DNA of 64,000 nt from Kitasatospora phosalacinea (GTDB lineage: Bacteria; Actinomycetota; Actinomycetes; Streptomycetales; Streptomycetaceae). The notes beneath the pieces were generated by a model. That model did no database searches. It saw only the letters and a list, made by a program, of their open reading frames with translations, and was not told the DNA's origin. Made by a program: the position numbers and the translations under genes. Shown in pieces: positions 25,149-33,231 of the stretch. The DNA lies in assembly GCF_030268885.1 (NCBI RefSeq), contig NZ_BSSA01000005.1, positions 1 through 64,000 on the forward strand. Direction: 5' to 3'. Position 1 is the first letter of the stretch; each line of letters begins with the position of its first letter.

Positions 25149-26644
25149 GGTGGGTACTCCCAGGAAGTGGTGAGGGGCCAGACGGTGACGGGCAGGGCGA
25201 CGGTCTTGTGCTCCAGGTACTCGCCCAGGCCCTCGGCGCCGAACTCCCGGCCCACGCCGGAGTTCTTGTAGCCGCCGAACGGGCCGCGCAGGTCGATGGT
25301 GAAGCCGTTCACGGTGTACGTGCCGGTGCGGATCCGGCGGGCCACCTCGACGCCGTGCGCGACGCCCTCCTCGGTGCGGGCGGTGAACACCGCACCGGAC
25401 AGGCCGAAGTCGGAGTCGTTGGCGATCCGCACCGCCTCGTCCTCGTCCTCGTACCGGATCAGGCAGACCACCGGGCCGAAGATCTCCTCGCGGGCGATCC
25501 GCATCCCGTTGGTGACCTCGCCGAACAGGGTGGGCTGCACGTAGGCGCCCGCCTCCAGCCCGGCCGGGACGCCGCCGCCGACCAGCAGTTCCGCGCCCTC
25601 CTCCCGGCCGATCCGGACGTAGTCCAGGTTGCGCTGCTGCTGGCGCTTGGACACCAGCGGGCCGACCTGGGTCTCCGGGTCCTGCGGGTCGCCGACCCGC
25701 AGCCCGCCGAACACCGCGGTCAGCGCGGCGGCGAACTCCTCGTACCGGGAGGCGGGCAGCAGGATCCGGGTCAGCGCGACGCAGGCCTGCCCGTTGTTCA
25801 GCAGCGACCCGGCGGCCAGGGCCGCGACGGTGGTCGGCAGGTCGGCGTCCGGCAGCACGATGCCCGCCGACTTGCCGCCCAGCTCCAGCGTCACCCGGGC
25901 CAGGTGCTGCGCGGCGGAGGCCATCACCTGGCGCCCGGCGGCCACCGAGCCGGTGAACGAGACCTTGTCCACGCCCGGGTGCGCCACCAGGTAGGAGCTG
26001 GTCTCCCGGTCGGCGGGCAGCACGCTCAGCACGCCCTCCGGCAGCCCGGCCTCCGCGCACACCTCGGCCAGCAGGTAGGCGTCCAGCGGCGTCTCCGGGC
26101 TCGGCTTCAGCACCACCGTGCAGCCCGCGGCCAGGGCCGGGGCGAGCTTCGCGGCGGTGACGAACTGCGGGACGTTCCACGGCACCACCGCGGCCACCAC
26201 GCCGACCGGCTCGCGCAGCACCAGCAGCGGCTGCCGCAGGCCCTCGCGCCGCTCCTCGAACGGGAACTCCCGGGCGGCCGCCGCCACCAGCCCGTACTGG
26301 ACGGCCGCCGCCGCGGCCTGGTTGGTCACGCTGAACGAGGCCGGGGAGCCGTTCTGCGCGCTGATCACCCGGGCGAACTCGTCCTGGCGCGCCAGCATCA
26401 GCGCCTGGATCCGCTCCAGCACCGCGAGGCGCTCCGCCAGCGGCAGCCGCGGCCACGGCCCGTGGTCGAACGCCTCCCGGGCGGCGGCCACCGCCCGGTC
26501 CACGTCCTGCGGGGTGGCGTGCGGGACGCGGCCGATCAGCGTTCCGTCGTGCGGCGAGACGACCTCGATGGTGTCGGTTCCGGCGGGGGTCTCCCACCGT
26601 CCGCCGATGAAAAGGGTGCCGTGTACGGCGGGGGCCTCGGTCAT
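25133..26644 (-). CDS. Aldehyde dehydrogenase
   Basis: A 503-residue NAD(P)-dependent aldehyde dehydrogenase oxidising aldehydes to acids. Hallmarks: VVPWNVPQ, VVLKPSPETP, ELGGKSAGIVLPDAD (general base Glu), NNGQACVALTR (nucleophile Cys) and FGGYKNSGVGREFG near the end. ATG 26644 is preceded by AAGGAG. It is the first gene of a two-gene operon with the zinc alcohol dehydrogenase. No regulator is adjacent and the natural aldehyde is unknown. Confidence 0.9.
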   Translation of the reverse strand: MTEAPAVHGTLFIGGRWETPAGTDTIEVVSPHDGTLIGRVPHATPQDVDRAVAAAREAFDHGPWPRLPLAERLAVLERIQALMLARQDEFARVISAQNGSPASFSVTNQAAAAAVQYGLVAAAAREFPFEERREGLRQPLLVLREPVGVVAAVVPWNVPQFVTAAKLAPALAAGCTVVLKPSPETPLDAYLLAEVCAEAGLPEGVLSVLPADRETSSYLVAHPGVDKVSFTGSVAAGRQVMASAAQHLARVTLELGGKSAGIVLPDADLPTTVAALAAGSLLNNGQACVALTRILLPASRYEEFAAALTAVFGGLRVGDPQDPETQVGPLVSKRQQQRNLDYVRIGREEGAELLVGGGVPAGLEAGAYVQPTLFGEVTNGMRIAREEIFGPVVCLIRYEDEDEAVRIANDSDFGLSGAVFTARTEEGVAHGVEVARRIRTGTYTVNGFTIDLRGPFGGYKNSGVGREFGAEGLGEYLEHKTVALPVTVWPLTTSWEYPPCWLQ

Positions 26645-26749
26645 GGCCGGCTCCTTCTGCTCTGCGATGACCCCTTAAACGTGCACAGCTGACTTTTTAG
26701 AGTCCGGGGGTGGGCCCTTCCGCGCCGCCGAGCCGCCCAGCCGCTCGCG

Positions 26750-29700
26750 CTACCGGGGGCCGGAACCGGGGGCGTTGAGCGCGAGCCAGGAACGGAGGGC
26801 GGCTGCTTCCGTCCGCCTCCCCAGGGTGCGCAGGACGTCCTCCTGCAGCCGCAGGACGTCGCAGCGCGAGGCGTGGAACCGTGCGGGCTCGGTCGCCGCG
26901 AGCCTGCGGTGGATCGTCGCCGCCTCCATGACCGCCCGCAGCGCTCCGGGAAGATCCCGCCCCGCCAGCCGACGGACCAGCGCGGAGGCGGTGAGCGCGT
27001 CGGCCAGGTCGGGTTCGCGGCCGACCGGGTCCCGGTCGGCCATCCGGCGCCGGACCTCCACCGTCTCGTCGGTGACGGCGATCGCCTCCTCCCAGCGCTG
27101 CGCCGCCACCAGCGTCCCGCCCAGGTCGTTCAGCGAACCGGCGAGGCCGGAGTCGTGGGCGGTCGGGTTCCGGCCGACCGTCCGGCGCCGGACCTCCACC
27201 GCCTCCCCGAGGGCGGCGACGGCCTCCTCCCAGCGCCCCGCTGCCCGCAGGCGCGTGCCGAGGGCGGTCAGCAAGGTGACGAAGTCGTACGCGTGGGCGG
27301 TCGGGTGGGCCGCCACGAACGGGCGGTAGACGTCGGCCGCCTCCCGGCTGAGGGCGAAACCCTCTTCCGGGCGGCCCGTCCTCCCCAGAGCCGTTCCGAG
27401 GTTGGACAGGGCGCGGGCGAGGTCCGGTCCGTGGGCGCCGGGGTTGTCCGCCGCCAGCTGCCGCCGGATCGACACCGCCTCCCGGGTCACGGTGACGGAC
27501 TCCTCCCACCGCTCCGCCCCCGCCAGCAGCGAGCCGAGGTTGGCCAGCGAGGTGGCGAGGCCGGGCCGGTGGGCGGCCGGGAGGTCGGCGGCCAGCCGCC
27601 GCCGGATGTCCACGCCCTCCAGGGCGACGGCGAGCGCCTCCTCCGTCCGGCCCAGGTTCGAGAGCATGACACCGAGGTTGGACAGGGTGCGGGCGAGGTC
27701 CGGTGCGTGGGCGGCGGTGTTCTGGGTGGCCAGGTGACGCCGGATCTCCAGCGCCTCCTCGGCGGCCTCCAGCGCGTCGAACCACCGCCACCCCGCGGAC
27801 AGGACCTTTCCGAGGTTGGTCAGGGAGTCGGCGAGGGCGGGCAGGTGGGCGGCGGGGTTCTCGGCGGCCAGGCGGCGCCGGATCTCCAGCGCCTCCTCGG
27901 TGAGAGCGAGGGCCTCCTCCAACCGGTCCAGGTCGCACAGCGCGCCACCGAGGTCGGACAGCGATTCGGCGAGGGCGGGCAGGTGGGCGGCGGGGTTCTC
28001 GGCGGCCAGGCGGCGCCGGATCTCCAGCGCCTCCTCGGTGAGAGCGAGGGCCTCCTCCGGGCGCCCCGCCTCCGACAGCCAGGAAGCGAGGGCGGCCAGG
28101 GAGCGGGCCAGGTACGGTGCGTGGGCGGCGGGGTTCTCGGCGGCCAGGCGGCGCCGGATCTCCAGCGCCTCCTCGGTGGGGGCGAGGGCCTCCCTCCACC
28201 GGCCCGCCTCGGACAGGGTCGTGCCGAGGTTCTTCAGCGCGGCGGCGAAGCCCGGTTCGTGGACGGCCGGGCGCCCGGCCACCAGCCGGCGGTAGACGTC
28301 GACCGCCTCCGCGGCGGGGGAGAGGGCCTCGTCCGGCCGTTCCGCCCCCGACAGCCGGGAGCCGAAGTTGTTCAGTGCGCGGGCGAGCTCCGGTTCGTGG
28401 ACGGCGGGATCGTCCGCGGCCAGCCGGCGGTAGACGTCGACCGCCTCCGCGGCGGGGGAGAGGGCCTCGTCGCGACGGCCCACCTCTGCCAGCAGGACGC
28501 AGACGTTGGCCAGGGCGCGGGCGAACTCCGGTTCGTAGGCCGCCGGATGGCGGGCCGCCAACCGGCGGTAGATGCCGACCGCCTCCTCGGTGGCGGCCAC
28601 CGCCTCCTCCTGCCGTCCCAGTTTCCACAGGTCGGCGCCGAGGGAGACCAGGGCCAGCGCGAGGTCCGGTTCCCGGGCGGCCGGGCTGTCCGTCGCCAGC
28701 CGGCGGTGGACGGACAGCGCCTCCGTCCCCGCGGCCAGGGCCTCCTCGAACCGTCCCTGCGCCCACAGCCGGTTCGAGAGGTTGGTCAGTGAGGCGGCGA
28801 GGTCCGGTTCGTGGGCGGCCGGGTCGACCGCCGAGAGGCAGCGCCAGATCCGCACGCTCTCCTCCGCGACGGCCGTGCCCTCCTCGCCCCGCCCCACCGC
28901 CTTCAGCCGGACACCGAGCGCGGACAGCGCCCAGGCGAGCTTCGCCGCGTGGGCGTTCGGGGCGTCGCCCGCGAGCCGGCGCCAGAGCTGCACGCCTTCC
29001 CGGGTGACGGACAGGGCCTCGTCCGGCTGTCCCACCGCCTCCAGCCGCATGCCGAGATTGGTCAGCCCCAGGGCCAGGTCGGCGTCGTACCCGAGCCCGG
29101 TCGAGGCGAGCTCCCGCCAGATCCGCACCGCCTCCCGGCCGTTGGCGAGGGCGTCGTGGTACAGACCGGCGCGCCCCTGACGGATCGCCAGCCCGTTGTG
29201 GATGCTCGCCCGGGCGGCCGGGGAACGGGTGGTGGCCAGGCGGTGGGCCGCCAGGCGGGCGGCCACCGCGGCGATGCCGACGTCGAGGTCGGTGTGGCGC
29301 TCCTCGGGGAACTCGAACTCGACGGCCTCCAGGACCGCGAGGTCGAGGCTCTCCAGCGAGGCCAGGCGGGTCAGGGCGGCGCTGCCCGCGGCCAGGGCGA
29401 GGCGGGGGTGGTCGCGCAGAATCGGGTCGAGGTGCCGGTCGACCACGTGGGGCCAGCGGTGGGCCGCCTCGATCAGGACCGTCAGCGCCTGGCGGGTGCA
29501 GCCCGCCGGTTCTCCACCCCGACGGCCGGGCGCCAGCAGCGCGGCGGGCGCGGCGACGCTCCAGGGGTCCGTGGCGTGGTAGCCGAACTCCTCCTCGTGG
29601 CCGGGCAGGGTGAGCGCGAGGTAGTCCTCCCCGAGGCGGTCGGGGGCGAGCGGGTCCAGCAGCAGGGCCTGATCGGCCGACGGGTAGCACCGGGAGTGGT

Positions 29701-30790
29701 CCTCGGCCAACTGCGCCCCGGCGGCGGTGTCGACGGCGGCACCCGTCCGCACCAGGGCGGCCGCGGCGTCGGCGGGGACCAGGGAACCCGCGAGGGTGGC
29801 CACGTACACCGCCCGGCCCATCGGGCCCGGGCCGCTGCGCAGCGGGCCCCGGCCCTCGTCGTGGAAGGAGCGCCAGTGGTCGTGCTCCCGGTCCAGCAGG
29901 TACGAGGAGAGGCCGGCCAGGCCGCGGCCGAACGGGGGCGCGCAGCCGCGGGCGGCGGCGTCCACGTCGACCAGGGCACGCATGTGGACGGTGAGGGTGA
30001 GGGCGTACGCGGGCGCGTCGAGGTCCTCGGGGACGCCGATCCCGGACGGGTCCGGGTGGGCGAGGACCTCGGCGAAGCGGTCCCGGGCCGCGGTGTACAC
30101 GGCGGCCCGGGCGCCGGGAGCGTCGGGGAGCCCTCCCAGCTGCAGCGCTTCGACGTCGAGGACGTCGAGCTTGGTCAGCTGGTGGGCCAGCCCCTGCCAC
30201 CAACTGCCGGCCTGACGCGACAGCAGCAGGATGCGCAGCCGGTCGCGGGCCGCGTCCCGGTGCTGGCGCACCAAGGTGATCAGGTCCTCCAGGGGCCAGC
30301 GCTCGGCGTAGTCCACCACCATGACCAGCCCCGGAGCGCGCACCGTCAGGGACTGGTCGTCGCCGCCGGCCGAGGCGACCTCGCTGCGGTGCCGGGCCAG
30401 CGCGACCGCCCAGCCGGCCTCGGCCGAGCGCGCGGCGAACTCGGCCGCCAGCCGCGTCTTGCCCGACCCGCCCTCGGCGTGCACCAGCCGCACCGACAGC
30501 CCCGGCACCGCCTCGTCCCGCCAGGACTCCAGGGGCGCCAACTCCGGCCTGGGCAGGAAGGGCACCACCTGGTGACGGGCCGTCAGCAGGCGGCTGGGCA
30601 CCCGCGCCAGCCCGGGCGGCAGCGCGGCCGGGGCCGCGAGCGGGAAGGGCTCCACCCGGTACGGCGGGGTGCCGCGGTAGATGTAGTTGTACTGGTCCCC
30701 GTGCTGCACGGCGTACACCCGGCCGCCGTCGGTCGCCGTGATGCTCTGCGCATACACCGCGCCCTTGTCCGGGCCCGCGGGCGTGCCCAC
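26750..30790 (-). CDS. STAND-type signalling ATPase with N-terminal amyloid-like motif and TPR array
   Basis: A 1346-residue cytoplasmic protein. Residues 10-38 form a Gly/Gln/Tyr-rich motif (DGGRVYAVQHGDQYNYIY). A P-loop ATPase follows: AEGGSGKTRLA (Walker A, 105-115), hydrophobic strand LVMVVDYAERW (Walker B-like) and a helical region to about 520. From about 540 to 1330 runs a long series of TPR-like repeats (EALEIRRRLAAENPAAH type, many 46 residues). This is the NLR-like plan: sensor array, switch ATPase, N-terminal assembly motif. GTG 30790 starts 2 nt after the stop of the Bell-like gene, whose C-terminus bears a related motif. Probably a defence or programmed-death sensor. Confidence 0.8.
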   Translation of the reverse strand: MGTPAGPDKGAVYAQSITATDGGRVYAVQHGDQYNYIYRGTPPYRVEPFPLAAPAALPPGLARVPSRLLTARHQVVPFLPRPELAPLESWRDEAVPGLSVRLVHAEGGSGKTRLAAEFAARSAEAGWAVALARHRSEVASAGGDDQSLTVRAPGLVMVVDYAERWPLEDLITLVRQHRDAARDRLRILLLSRQAGSWWQGLAHQLTKLDVLDVEALQLGGLPDAPGARAAVYTAARDRFAEVLAHPDPSGIGVPEDLDAPAYALTLTVHMRALVDVDAAARGCAPPFGRGLAGLSSYLLDREHDHWRSFHDEGRGPLRSGPGPMGRAVYVATLAGSLVPADAAAALVRTGAAVDTAAGAQLAEDHSRCYPSADQALLLDPLAPDRLGEDYLALTLPGHEEEFGYHATDPWSVAAPAALLAPGRRGGEPAGCTRQALTVLIEAAHRWPHVVDRHLDPILRDHPRLALAAGSAALTRLASLESLDLAVLEAVEFEFPEERHTDLDVGIAAVAARLAAHRLATTRSPAARASIHNGLAIRQGRAGLYHDALANGREAVRIWRELASTGLGYDADLALGLTNLGMRLEAVGQPDEALSVTREGVQLWRRLAGDAPNAHAAKLAWALSALGVRLKAVGRGEEGTAVAEESVRIWRCLSAVDPAAHEPDLAASLTNLSNRLWAQGRFEEALAAGTEALSVHRRLATDSPAAREPDLALALVSLGADLWKLGRQEEAVAATEEAVGIYRRLAARHPAAYEPEFARALANVCVLLAEVGRRDEALSPAAEAVDVYRRLAADDPAVHEPELARALNNFGSRLSGAERPDEALSPAAEAVDVYRRLVAGRPAVHEPGFAAALKNLGTTLSEAGRWREALAPTEEALEIRRRLAAENPAAHAPYLARSLAALASWLSEAGRPEEALALTEEALEIRRRLAAENPAAHLPALAESLSDLGGALCDLDRLEEALALTEEALEIRRRLAAENPAAHLPALADSLTNLGKVLSAGWRWFDALEAAEEALEIRRHLATQNTAAHAPDLARTLSNLGVMLSNLGRTEEALAVALEGVDIRRRLAADLPAAHRPGLATSLANLGSLLAGAERWEESVTVTREAVSIRRQLAADNPGAHGPDLARALSNLGTALGRTGRPEEGFALSREAADVYRPFVAAHPTAHAYDFVTLLTALGTRLRAAGRWEEAVAALGEAVEVRRRTVGRNPTAHDSGLAGSLNDLGGTLVAAQRWEEAIAVTDETVEVRRRMADRDPVGREPDLADALTASALVRRLAGRDLPGALRAVMEAATIHRRLAATEPARFHASRCDVLRLQEDVLRTLGRRTEAAALRSWLALNAPGSGPR
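27841..28197. repeat. 138-bp internal direct repeats in the TPR-coding region
   Basis: An almost identical stretch of about 80 bp recurs at 27841, 27979 and about 28117, a period of exactly 138 bp (46 codons). The near identity at DNA level, against diverged neighbouring TPRs, implies recent duplication or gene conversion. Confidence 0.85.
30677..30763 (-). other. Segment coding the N-terminal amyloid-like motif of the STAND ATPase
   Basis: Codes residues 10-38 with the tetrad V28-Q29-H30-G31, RHIM-like (V/I-Q-x-G). Aligns with the motif at the end of the Bell-like protein: shared A, G, V, A, Q, H, G, Q and Y at equal spacing. Confidence 0.65.
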
Positions 30791-30792
30791 GG

Positions 30793-31266
30793 TCAGCCCG
30801 TCCTCTCCTCGGTGCCGGTGCCGGTGCCGGTGCCGGTGCGGGGCCCGGGGGAGTCCATGTAGTAGACGTGCTGAGTGCCGTGCTGCAGTGCGGTAACGAC
30901 TCCGTGGCCGTTGGCGGTGTTGTTCTGCACCCACTGCTGCTGGGCCTCCGGCAGCGCCGCCCGCATCGAGTCCAACTGCTCCTGCAGCTCCTCGACCGCT
31001 TCGGGATGCGCGGCCAGGAACTCCTCCAGCTCCAACTGCCACTGCCCGCGTACCATTTCGCGGGCGCGGTCGGCGTCCCGCCCCCGGGAGACCAGCTCTG
31101 CACTGCTCTCCAGGCGGGCCTCGATGGCGGCGCGCGGCTCGGGGCCGCGGCGGTGGAGAAGCGTCGAGACGCGGTCCCGGACGGTCTCCCAGGCGTCCGT
31201 GGCCATCGCCGCCACGATCGTCGTCGCACCTGACATCGCCAGGGCCATGATCTCCTGCTGTGTCAC
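30793..31266 (-). CDS. Bell-domain-like small effector with C-terminal amyloid-like motif
   Basis: A 157-residue protein. Residues 1-110 are helical, beginning with a Gly/Ala-rich amphipathic or hydrophobic helix (ALAMSGATTIVAAMATDAW) and later acidic coiled-coil-like helices, as in Bell domains, proposed bacterial counterparts of HeLo/MLKL membrane-disrupting domains. Residues 114-137 hold the motif NGHGVVTALQHGTQHVYYM with an LQHG tetrad. A GTGTGTGTG tail follows, coded by 6-bp repeats. GTG 31266 has GAGAGGG. The STAND gene begins 2 nt after its stop. The adjacent partner with a matching motif supports an amyloid-templated effector. Bell assignment is by pattern, not by search. Confidence 0.7.
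   Translation of the reverse strand: MTQQEIMALAMSGATTIVAAMATDAWETVRDRVSTLLHRRGPEPRAAIEARLESSAELVSRGRDADRAREMVRGQWQLELEEFLAAHPEAVEELQEQLDSMRAALPEAQQQWVQNNTANGHGVVTALQHGTQHVYYMDSPGPRTGTGTGTGTEERTG
30811..30840. repeat. 6-bp tandem repeat near the 3' end of the Bell-like gene
   Basis: GGTGCC repeated five times (last unit GGTGCG), coding alternating Gly and Thr 15 bp before the stop codon. Confidence 0.85.
30856..30927 (-). other. Segment coding the C-terminal amyloid-like motif of the Bell-like protein
   Basis: Codes residues 114-137, with L127-Q128-H129-G130. It is the counterpart of the motif in the STAND protein. Confidence 0.65.
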
Positions 31267-31591
31267 GAAGACCCTCTCGAACGTTCGAACGCCGGGTCGG
31301 GCGGGCCGGTGGGGCGGGCGCGCAGCGGGCCCCTCCGGCGATCACCCTCCGCGGCCGGATCCTGCAGAACGGAGCCGGACCAGGATCGCCGAATCCGGGA
31401 ACGGGGTCCGTTCGGTCGGGGTGCTTGTGACACATTCGTTGCAGTGCGCCGTTCTCCCGCGGAACGGGTCGAGCCCCTGGCAGGACGCTCGACCGCCGGA
31501 CGGTCGGCACCGCGCAGCAGAGCGGCCGTTCGGGGCCTCCCCGCCGTGCAGGGCGCCGACCGCCGCAGGGGATCGGCGGTGCGGGCCCCTC
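31267..31591. other. Intergenic region upstream of the Bell-like gene
   Basis: 325 bp without a credible gene. It holds the palindrome at 31277-31288 and a less GC-rich stretch around 31425-31445 that may contain the promoter, but no clear hexamer pair. Confidence 0.5.
31277..31288. promoter_or_regulatory. Perfect 12-bp palindrome beside the Bell-like gene start
   Basis: TCGAACGTTCGA begins 10 bp before GTG 31266, immediately behind the RBS. Candidate operator, or a hairpin limiting translation of a toxic product. Confidence 0.45.
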
Positions 31592-31783
31592 TCAGCCGAC
31601 CGCGCGGGGCTGAAGTGCCTGCGAGCACTGCGGGTTGTGGCACGGGCCCGCCTGCCAGCGGTCGAGGCTGCGCCCGTTGTCGTCCACGGCGGTACCGGCG
31701 TGGACGGCCTCGACTCCGGCGTGGCAGTGCGGGCAGACCAGGTCCTTCGGCTTGTGGCCGCTGGTGCCGATCTCCTCCGTCAC
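31592..31783 (-). CDS. Small zinc-ribbon protein
   Basis: A 63-residue protein with two metal knuckles, CPHCH near residue 18 and CHNPQC near residue 49, fitting a single zinc ribbon. No further domain. GTG 31783 lies behind a purine-rich AGAGAGGACACG. It precedes the Bell/STAND pair on the same strand by 325 bp, so co-function is possible but unproven. Family not recognised. Confidence 0.6.
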   Translation of the reverse strand: MTEEIGTSGHKPKDLVCPHCHAGVEAVHAGTAVDDNGRSLDRWQAGPCHNPQCSQALQPRAVG

Positions 31784-31999
31784 CGTGTCCTCTCTTCTCT
31801 CCTGTGCGCGGGTGCAGGGCGGGCGCCGGTCCTCGCGCGCCCTCCGCGTTGCGTGATCCCCGCCGCGAGCCCCTCGCTGGTCACCCGGGTGCACGGCCGC
31901 CGGACCGCCGACGCTCCCGCCGGATCGGCCGTCCGGGCACACCGCCTCGCGGCATATGACGCTGCGGAGGGGAGGGGGCATCTCGTGCTGAAACACCGG

Positions 32000-32037
32000 G
32001 GCCGCCCTCCGCACCTTCAACGGGCGGTCGGGCGGCC
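32000..32037 (-). terminator. Possible terminator after the CBM20 gene
   Basis: GGCCGCCC and GGGCGGCC pair across a 22-nt loop just beyond the CBM20 stop. The long loop makes it weak. Confidence 0.35.
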
Positions 32038-32053
32038 GGTCGGTGGCTCGGTG

Positions 32054-32779
32054 CTACGGGCGCCAGGTGTCGGTGGCGGTGAAGGTGCCGGTGGGCGGGG
32101 TGGTCGTGGTGCGGTTGGCGCCGCTCTCCCAGACCACGCTGCCGTCCGGGTTCTTGATCAGGTACTTGTACGCGATCGGGGTGCTGGGCGGCAGCTGCAG
32201 GGCGGCGGTCCAGGTCGGGTAGCTGCCGGAGCCGGTGGTCAGCGGGACGGCCTTCGCCGGGTTCCAGCCGCCGAGTTCGGCCAGGTCGCCGACCAGGTAG
32301 ACGTTCTGCCCGTAGGCGGTGGTGGCGGTGACGCGGAAGGTCGCGGCGACCGGCGCGCCGTTGCTGACGTTCCAGCGGTCGTTGATCGCGGTGACGGTGG
32401 TCGTCGAGTCGGTCACCGAGCGGTTGGGGATGCTCTCCCAGGTCACGGCCCCGGTGCTGCTGCGGATCAGGAACTTGTACTGCGCGGTGGTGCCCTGGAT
32501 GATCTGGATGTAGCCGGTCCAGGACGGGTACGTCTGCGCGGTGGTGGTCAGCGGGACGGCCTTCGCCGGATCCCAGTTGCCCAACTGCGCGGTGTTCCCG
32601 CTGATCAGGACGGTGTCGCCCGGGCTGGTCACGGCGGAGACCGTGACCGAGAGGGTCGCCTCGGCGGTGGCCGCGCCGGCCGGTGCGGCGGCGCCGAACA
32701 GTCCGGTCAGCAGGGCGGCCACGAGCAGCAGCGGACGCCACCAGGCGGTGGCCGTGGTGCGGGGCGGTGCGGTGGTCAT
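32054..32779 (-). CDS. Secreted starch-binding protein with two CBM20 modules and no catalytic domain
   Basis: A 241-residue exported protein: signal peptide (about 1-36, ending APAGA), then two CBM20 starch-binding modules (about 40-135 and 143-240). Both show the family pattern: VLISGNTAQLGNWDPAKAVPL / VYLVGDLAELGGWNPAKAVPL, then YKFLIRSSTGAVTWES / YKYLIKNPDGSVVWES with starch-contacting Trp and Lys. These modules normally trail an amylase; here they are the whole protein, so it may present starch to other enzymes or be an amylase remnant. ATG 32779 has GGGAAG upstream. Two inverted repeats lie in the leader. Confidence 0.88.
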   Translation of the reverse strand: MTTAPPRTTATAWWRPLLLVAALLTGLFGAAAPAGAATAEATLSVTVSAVTSPGDTVLISGNTAQLGNWDPAKAVPLTTTAQTYPSWTGYIQIIQGTTAQYKFLIRSSTGAVTWESIPNRSVTDSTTTVTAINDRWNVSNGAPVAATFRVTATTAYGQNVYLVGDLAELGGWNPAKAVPLTTGSGSYPTWTAALQLPPSTPIAYKYLIKNPDGSVVWESGANRTTTTPPTGTFTATDTWRP

Positions 32780-32803
32780 GGGTCTTCCCGTCTCTTCTCC
32801 GTC

Positions 32804-32852
32804 GGTGCTGACGCGGTGTCAGCACCCGTTGATCACAACACGAAATCAACGG
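32804..32852 (-). promoter_or_regulatory. Two adjacent inverted repeats in the CBM20 leader
   Basis: GGTGCTGAC-N5-GTCAGCACC (32804-32826) is a perfect 9-bp hairpin. Sharing one base, CCGTTGAT-N11-ATCAACGG (32826-32852) is a perfect 8-bp pair. Either may be an operator; the first would also form an RNA hairpin. Confidence 0.5.
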
Positions 32853-33231
32853 AAGACCAGCGGCTACCGCCCGATTGGCATCAGGTTCAGGTCATCATTC
32901 GAGCCTCGCCGCCCCTTTGCCTTCAAGAAGTGGAGGGAGTGCCTTCAGGTCGACCGGCCAGCGGGGCGGCGGCCGGATTGACACCGCGGACATCTGCCGG
33001 TGTTCCCGGCGACATCCGAACGTCATGAAAACCCTTGCTGCAAGATGGCGAAAAACTTTTCAATCCGAGCGGGGCGAGCATCCCCCTCACCCGGCCCGGG
33101 GTAGGGGTGAGGTGGTCCGACCGGACCGGGCGGTGCAGGGGGCCGGGCACGGGGCCGGGCGTGGGTCCGCCCTCCCGGGGCTGCGGTGGCTCTTCCGGGA
33201 GGGCGGAGCGGGGAGGGGAGGTGCGGGCCGG
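32853..33231. other. Intergenic region between CBM20 and Usp genes
   Basis: 379 bp without a credible gene. It includes a less GC-rich promoter-like stretch (33025-33065) with the palindrome at 33034-33044. I looked for an amylase remnant in all frames of the stretch and saw none. Confidence 0.55.
33034..33044. promoter_or_regulatory. Candidate MalR-like operator
   Basis: CTTGC-T-GCAAG resembles the CTTGC/GCAAG elements found in Streptomyces amylase and maltose promoters bound by the LacI-family MalR. It lies 255 bp upstream of the CBM20 gene. The match is from memory of the motif and short. Confidence 0.4.

Noticed and set aside
30672..30690. Possible start of the STAND protein at 31510 or further upstream in the same frame
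   Set aside because: The upstream extension overlaps the whole Bell-like gene and is Pro/Arg-rich; GTG 30790 follows the Bell stop by 2 nt and fits the motif layout.
26697..31229. 1510-residue minus-strand ORF overlapping the STAND gene in another frame
   Set aside because: Pro/Arg-rich shadow; the frame at 26750-30790 carries the Walker A and TPR motifs.
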